Source: Minisyncoccota bacterium
Lineage (GTDB): Bacteria > Patescibacteriota > Minisyncoccia > SW-4-49-11
Length of the DNA: 6,426 nt
Direction: 5' to 3'
NCBI GenBank assembly: GCA_018609785.1
Contig: JAHEOE010000075.1
Coordinates: 1 to 6,426 of the forward strand
Within the stretch, counting starts at the first letter, position 1, and each line of letters starts with the position of its first letter. Of this stretch, positions 4,048-6,426 are shown in pieces. The translations under genes were made by a program, and so were the position numbers. The notes under the pieces are model-generated. The model saw only the letters and a program-made list of their open reading frames with translations. It searched no databases and was not told the DNA's origin.

Positions 4048-5584
4048 CTTACAGACTGTTCATCCGCGTAATCTCAAACATTTCGCCGAGGGAGCTCTGA
4101 CGGATTTATTGGAAGCTCAATTGTGGGTCAAAATTCTCATTGGGCTTTTCTTGGGGATGGGAACCGGTATCACGCTCGGACCGACAGTGGGAATTGTCGA
4201 TCCCGAAACAAGCCAGGTGATTGGAAGCTTTTTGGCTCTGCCGGGCCGGTTCTTTCTGGTGTTGGTTCAAATGATTGTTATCCCTCTAGTAATTAGTTCT
4301 GTCATTCGAGGTATTGCTTCCAGTCAGAGCGTGGAACAGATCAAAACGTTGGGAACGCGTTTGGTGGCCTACTTCGCGTTAACCAGTACTGTGTCCATTA
4401 CGATTGGAATTGGACTCGCTATGTTGATTCAGCCGGGGAATTTTGTCGACTTTAATCCGCAGGAGGCCCGTGAAAGTCTTACTTCGAGCTCTATGGCCTC
4501 TCAGGTGGATTTGAAAAATGCGTCTTCGGGGACGCCGAACGAAGAGCCGTCCGCTGATTTGGAGCTCGCCGAAATTCCCGGTTCGGTCCTCTCGATTTTT
4601 CCCGAGAATCCGTTAAGTGCGGCCGTTAACCAACAGATGTTGCAGTTGGTGGTCTTCTCGATCATTTTCGGATTGGCCTTGGTGAGTCTGGAACCGAAAA
4701 ATTCCAAGCCGCTTTTAGATGTGTTTGGTTCTGTCCAATCGGTCTCTATGAAAGTCGTCAAGTGGGCGATGTATTTGGCTCCTCTGGCGGTTTTCGGACT
4801 TATTGCGCAATTGACGATTAATACCGGTTTGGAATCGTTAGTGGGCCTGGGAGCCTATGTGGGAAGCATGATTCTGGGACTCGGTATCTTATTGCTGTTT
4901 TATATAGTCGTGGCGTGGACGGTGTCCGGAATCACCCCCTGGACATTTTTGGCCGACGTACGTGAATTACAGCTATTGGCCTTTTCTACGGGAAGTTCGG
5001 TGGCTGTTTTGCCTTTGACGATTAAGACGGTTCAGGAAAAATTGAAAGTCCGGCCCTCCACGTCTCAGTTTGTGGCTCCGTTGGGAGCAACGGTCAATAT
5101 GGATGCCACTGCGCTCTTTCAAGGGTTAGCCACGGTTTTTCTGGCGCAAGTATACGGAATGGATTTGGGGTTGATAACGCTTGTGGTTATCACCCTCACC
5201 GCGATTGGATCTTCTATTGGAACACCGGCAACGCCGGGCGTCGGAGTCGTCATTTTAGCAACCATTTTAACCAGCGTGGGGATTCCGGCGGCCGGAATTG
5301 CCCTAATCTTGGGAGTGGATCGTATCCTCGAGATGATGCGCACGTCCGTAAACGTGACCGGAGATGTTGTTGCTTCAACGGTTATGGATCGGTGGTGTCA
5401 GAGCGGGCCTTCTTACGAAGAGGAGGTAGAATATGAAGAAGAAGCGGAAGAAATTCGAGAAGAAACGGGCGAAGATGTGGTGGTCAAAGAGCTTGAGGAT
5501 GATAGCGGTCTGTGGTCAGTGGTAGAGAATATCGGCGGATTCTTTACGCGTCCGTTTCGGGATGACGAGGAGGAAATCGAATAG
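4037..5584 (+). CDS. Dicarboxylate/amino acid:cation symporter (DAACS/SLC1 family)
   Basis: This inner-membrane elevator-type symporter imports a dicarboxylate or acidic amino acid with Na+ or H+. Hydrophobic segments run from about residue 30 to 455. Signature regions are the HP1 serine motif AFSTGSS (315-321), NMDAT (354-358) of the unwound TM7, the HP2 tip SSIGTPATPG (392-401), and TM8 GVDRILEMMRTSVNVTGD (426-443) with R435, N439 and D443. The TM8 Arg and the N-M-D-x-T motif fit an acidic amino-acid carrier of the GltPh type better than DctA, which has a different TM8. Two positions are unusual: Ala357 replaces the common Gly of NMDGT, and Glu432 lies where GltPh has Asp394. A periplasmic-type loop at about 135-190 is rich in Ser, Glu and Asn. 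The C-terminal 60 residues hold 24 Asp/Glu and only 4 Arg/Lys. At 515 residues it is longer than the usual 400-440, through the loop and this tail. Confidence 0.92.
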   Translation: MTDTLQTVHPRNLKHFAEGALTDLLEAQLWVKILIGLFLGMGTGITLGPTVGIVDPETSQVIGSFLALPGRFFLVLVQMIVIPLVISSVIRGIASSQSVEQIKTLGTRLVAYFALTSTVSITIGIGLAMLIQPGNFVDFNPQEARESLTSSSMASQVDLKNASSGTPNEEPSADLELAEIPGSVLSIFPENPLSAAVNQQMLQLVVFSIIFGLALVSLEPKNSKPLLDVFGSVQSVSMKVVKWAMYLAPLAVFGLIAQLTINTGLESLVGLGAYVGSMILGLGILLLFYIVVAWTVSGITPWTFLADVRELQLLAFSTGSSVAVLPLTIKTVQEKLKVRPSTSQFVAPLGATVNMDATALFQGLATVFLAQVYGMDLGLITLVVITLTAIGSSIGTPATPGVGVVILATILTSVGIPAAGIALILGVDRILEMMRTSVNVTGDVVASTVMDRWCQSGPSYEEEVEYEEEAEEIREETGEDVVVKELEDDSGLWSVVENIGGFFTRPFRDDEEEIE

Positions 5585-5636
5585 AACGCATCTCAAAAGT
5601 CTGTTATTTCCTATGAATATACTGTATATGGACGAT

Positions 5637-5678
5637 CCTCCTTTCCCTTCGGGCCTTTCCTCCTTAGAAAGGAGGAAA
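5637..5678 (+). other. Mutually exclusive strong hairpins
   Basis: TTTCCTCCTT (5656-5665) pairs perfectly with AAGGAGGAAA (5669-5678) across a 3-base loop. The earlier CCTCCTTTC (5637-5645) can instead pair perfectly with GAAAGGAGG (5667-5675). Both stems use the same 3' strand, so only one can form at a time. Neither is followed by a T-run on either strand, so neither is a standard terminator. Confidence 0.6.
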
Positions 5679-5700
5679 ACACAACCAGTAATTTCGTCGA

Positions 5701-5742
5701 TACGGCACTCCCACGAAAATAGGCTTTCGGCAGAAAGCCGTA
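5701..5742 (+). other. Hairpin GGCTTTC-GGCA-GAAAGCC with competing outer pairing
   Basis: A perfect 7-bp stem is formed by 5722-5728 and 5733-5739. TACGGC (5701-5706) could alternatively pair with GCCGTA (5737-5742), sharing bases with the first stem. Read on the minus strand, the small hairpin is followed by TATTTT, so it could be a weak terminator downstream of the minus-strand HAD gene. Confidence 0.45.
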
Positions 5743-5845
5743 AAAAACACGTTAGTATTTTTTAAGTGCTTATCCAAACTTCGATAAAGAGTGAGGTGTC
5801 CGTAAGGACGGAGGAGGTTCACCTACTTTTGAGATAGGTCCTAAA
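5742..5845 (+). repeat. Structured ~100-base repeat element, copy B
   Basis: This is the counterpart of 106-206. Its parts are an A6/T6-flanked hairpin (5742-5763, loop GTTA, one C-A mismatch), TTTAAGTG, a variable linker, TTCGATAAAGAGTGAGGT (5780-5797), hairpin GTCC-GTAA-GGAC (5798-5809), GGAGGAGG, and the end ACTTTTGAGATAGGTCCTA. Bases 5787-5797 pair with 5821-5830 as ten base pairs around one bulged G (5793), enclosing the GNRA hairpin. The right terminal repeat is therefore also the 3' strand of this stem. The A/T-flanked hairpin could terminate transcription from both directions between the convergent genes. Confidence 0.65.
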
Positions 5846-5855
5846 TAACAAACAC

Positions 5856-6426
5856 TTACTCCTTGAATAAAGAATGGTCGGAAGCCAAATTCGCCAATTC
5901 TTCCACGGATTTGAGAACGAGATCGGCTTCTTCATGAGACGGATGGTCTTGGGAATAGTGTCCCTGGCAGACGCGGATGCCTTTCATAGTTGGTTCATGA
6001 TTGCGGAATTCGGTTATATTGGCGGGCTTGTCTTCCACCAAAACCATGGTATGGCCCGGAAAATCGGAGCGGATATCATCCAGATGCTCCAGTTTGTGCT
6101 CGTAAATATACGTTTTATCAACGAGGTTGTCCAAACCGCTGTCCTCAACTTTCATCTGTTGGTACAGCGTATCTCCTTCCGTAAAAATGGCGACGGGACC
6201 GATCTTTTGGAGATGCTTGATCACTCCCGGTACGCAGTCATAGAGCGCTCCGGCGAAATCAATGCGAGAAAAAATCATATGAAGCCGAAAGTCACAGGTA
6301 TCGTCTTCGTTCTCACTGCAATATTCTCGAACCGCTTTCGGAAAGCTGACGATCCCCTCTCGTTCTCGGATTTTTTGGCGATGGTCCCAAAAATGATGAG
6401 CCTCTTCTTCCCCCAGGACGTCTACG
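5856..6426 (-). CDS. HAD-superfamily hydrolase, partial (N-terminus outside window)
   Basis: The reading frame is open from the right edge to a TAA at 5856-5858, giving about 190 visible codons. An internal ATG at 6278 is probably not the start, because open frame with plausible protein continues upstream of it to the window edge. HAD motif II is visible as AIFTEGD, motif III as the Lys in YIYEHKLEHLDD, and motif IV as VLVEDKPANI. Motif I (DxDx[T/V]), with the nucleophile, should lie in the missing N-terminal part. The visible upstream region (including FWDHRQKIRE and IVSFPKAVREYC) would be the cap domain or linker. The family comprises soluble phosphatases and dehalogenase-like enzymes; the substrate cannot be inferred. 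The gene is convergent with the symporter, and the MITE-like element lies between them. Confidence 0.8.
   Translation of the reverse strand, partial: VDVLGEEEAHHFWDHRQKIREREGIVSFPKAVREYCSENEDDTCDFRLHMIFSRIDFAGALYDCVPGVIKHLQKIGPVAIFTEGDTLYQQMKVEDSGLDNLVDKTYIYEHKLEHLDDIRSDFPGHTMVLVEDKPANITEFRNHEPTMKGIRVCQGHYSQDHPSHEEADLVLKSVEELANLASDHSLFKE

Larger units (their letters stand above)
5582..5843 (+). mobile_element. 262-bp MITE-like element with 19-bp terminal inverted repeats
   Basis: The left end, TAGAACGCATCTCAAAAGT (5582-5600), and the right end (5825-5843), whose reverse complement is TAGGACCTATCTCAAAAGT, match at 16 of 19 positions. Each end begins with TA on its outer side, which would fit a TA target duplication, though two bases prove little. 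The interior carries several hairpins and no convincing gene. The right ~100 bases are a second copy of the element at 106-206. The left end begins with the TAG stop codon of the symporter gene, and the right end finishes 12 bases before the HAD stop. The element therefore fills the gap between convergent genes. No transposase is encoded, so any movement would depend on a transposase elsewhere. Confidence 0.6.

Noticed and set aside
5562..5765. 67-residue plus-strand frame inside the MITE-like element.
   Set aside because: It lies over hairpins and the end of the symporter gene, has no ribosome-binding site and resembles no protein family.
5856..6278. Treating the HAD protein as a complete 140-residue gene starting at ATG 6278.
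   Set aside because: The frame stays open to the window edge with protein-like composition, and HAD motif I is missing from the 140-residue version, so the gene is partial.

Overview
The window reads as bacterial chromosome from a compact genome of moderate GC. Standard stop codons are used: TGA, TAA and TAG all end convincing genes and no recoded TGA is seen. Several starts lack a clear Shine-Dalgarno sequence. The small SUF set, the short Doc-type toxin module and the weak initiation signals would suit a candidate-phylum bacterium such as a Patescibacteria member. No ribosomal RNA or other phylogenetic marker is present, so this assignment is a low-confidence inference.

Layout. Bases 1-254 hold no convincing gene; they contain repeat and hairpin sequences and the promoter of the next operon. 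Bases 255-1665 are a tight iron-sulfur assembly operon: sufU (scaffold or sulfur-relay protein), sufC (ATPase) and sufT (DUF59/MIP18). Bases 1723-3129 encode glucose-6-phosphate dehydrogenase (zwf). It has its own extended -10 promoter, overlapped by a perfect 14-bp palindrome of the form GAAC-N4-GTTC. Bases 3293-3948 are a probable toxin-antitoxin pair: a 51-residue basic protein, and a Doc/Fic-family protein with the motif HPFFDGNKR that overlaps it by 4 bases. Bases 4037-5584 encode a sodium- or proton-coupled dicarboxylate/amino-acid symporter (DAACS/SLC1 family) with a long acidic tail. A HAD-superfamily protein is convergent from the right (minus strand, 5856 to beyond 6426) and lacks its N-terminus here.

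How the genes relate. SufU and SufC would act with SufS, SufB and SufD, none of which is visible here. SufT is an accessory factor for cluster maturation. zwf supplies NADPH through the pentose phosphate pathway. The Doc module, transporter and HAD gene show no obvious functional link to these.

The least ordinary material lies between genes: a family of short repeats ending in TAGAANC-N-ATCTCAAAA. One 262-bp copy (5582-5843) has 19-bp imperfect terminal inverted repeats and looks like a MITE. Its right-hand ~100 bases recur at 106-206, with a GNRA-capped hairpin whose stem sequence differs between copies while pairing is kept. A 34-bp segment of the same family occurs in opposite orientations at 73-106 and 3146-3179 (32/34 identical), bracketing the whole suf-zwf block.
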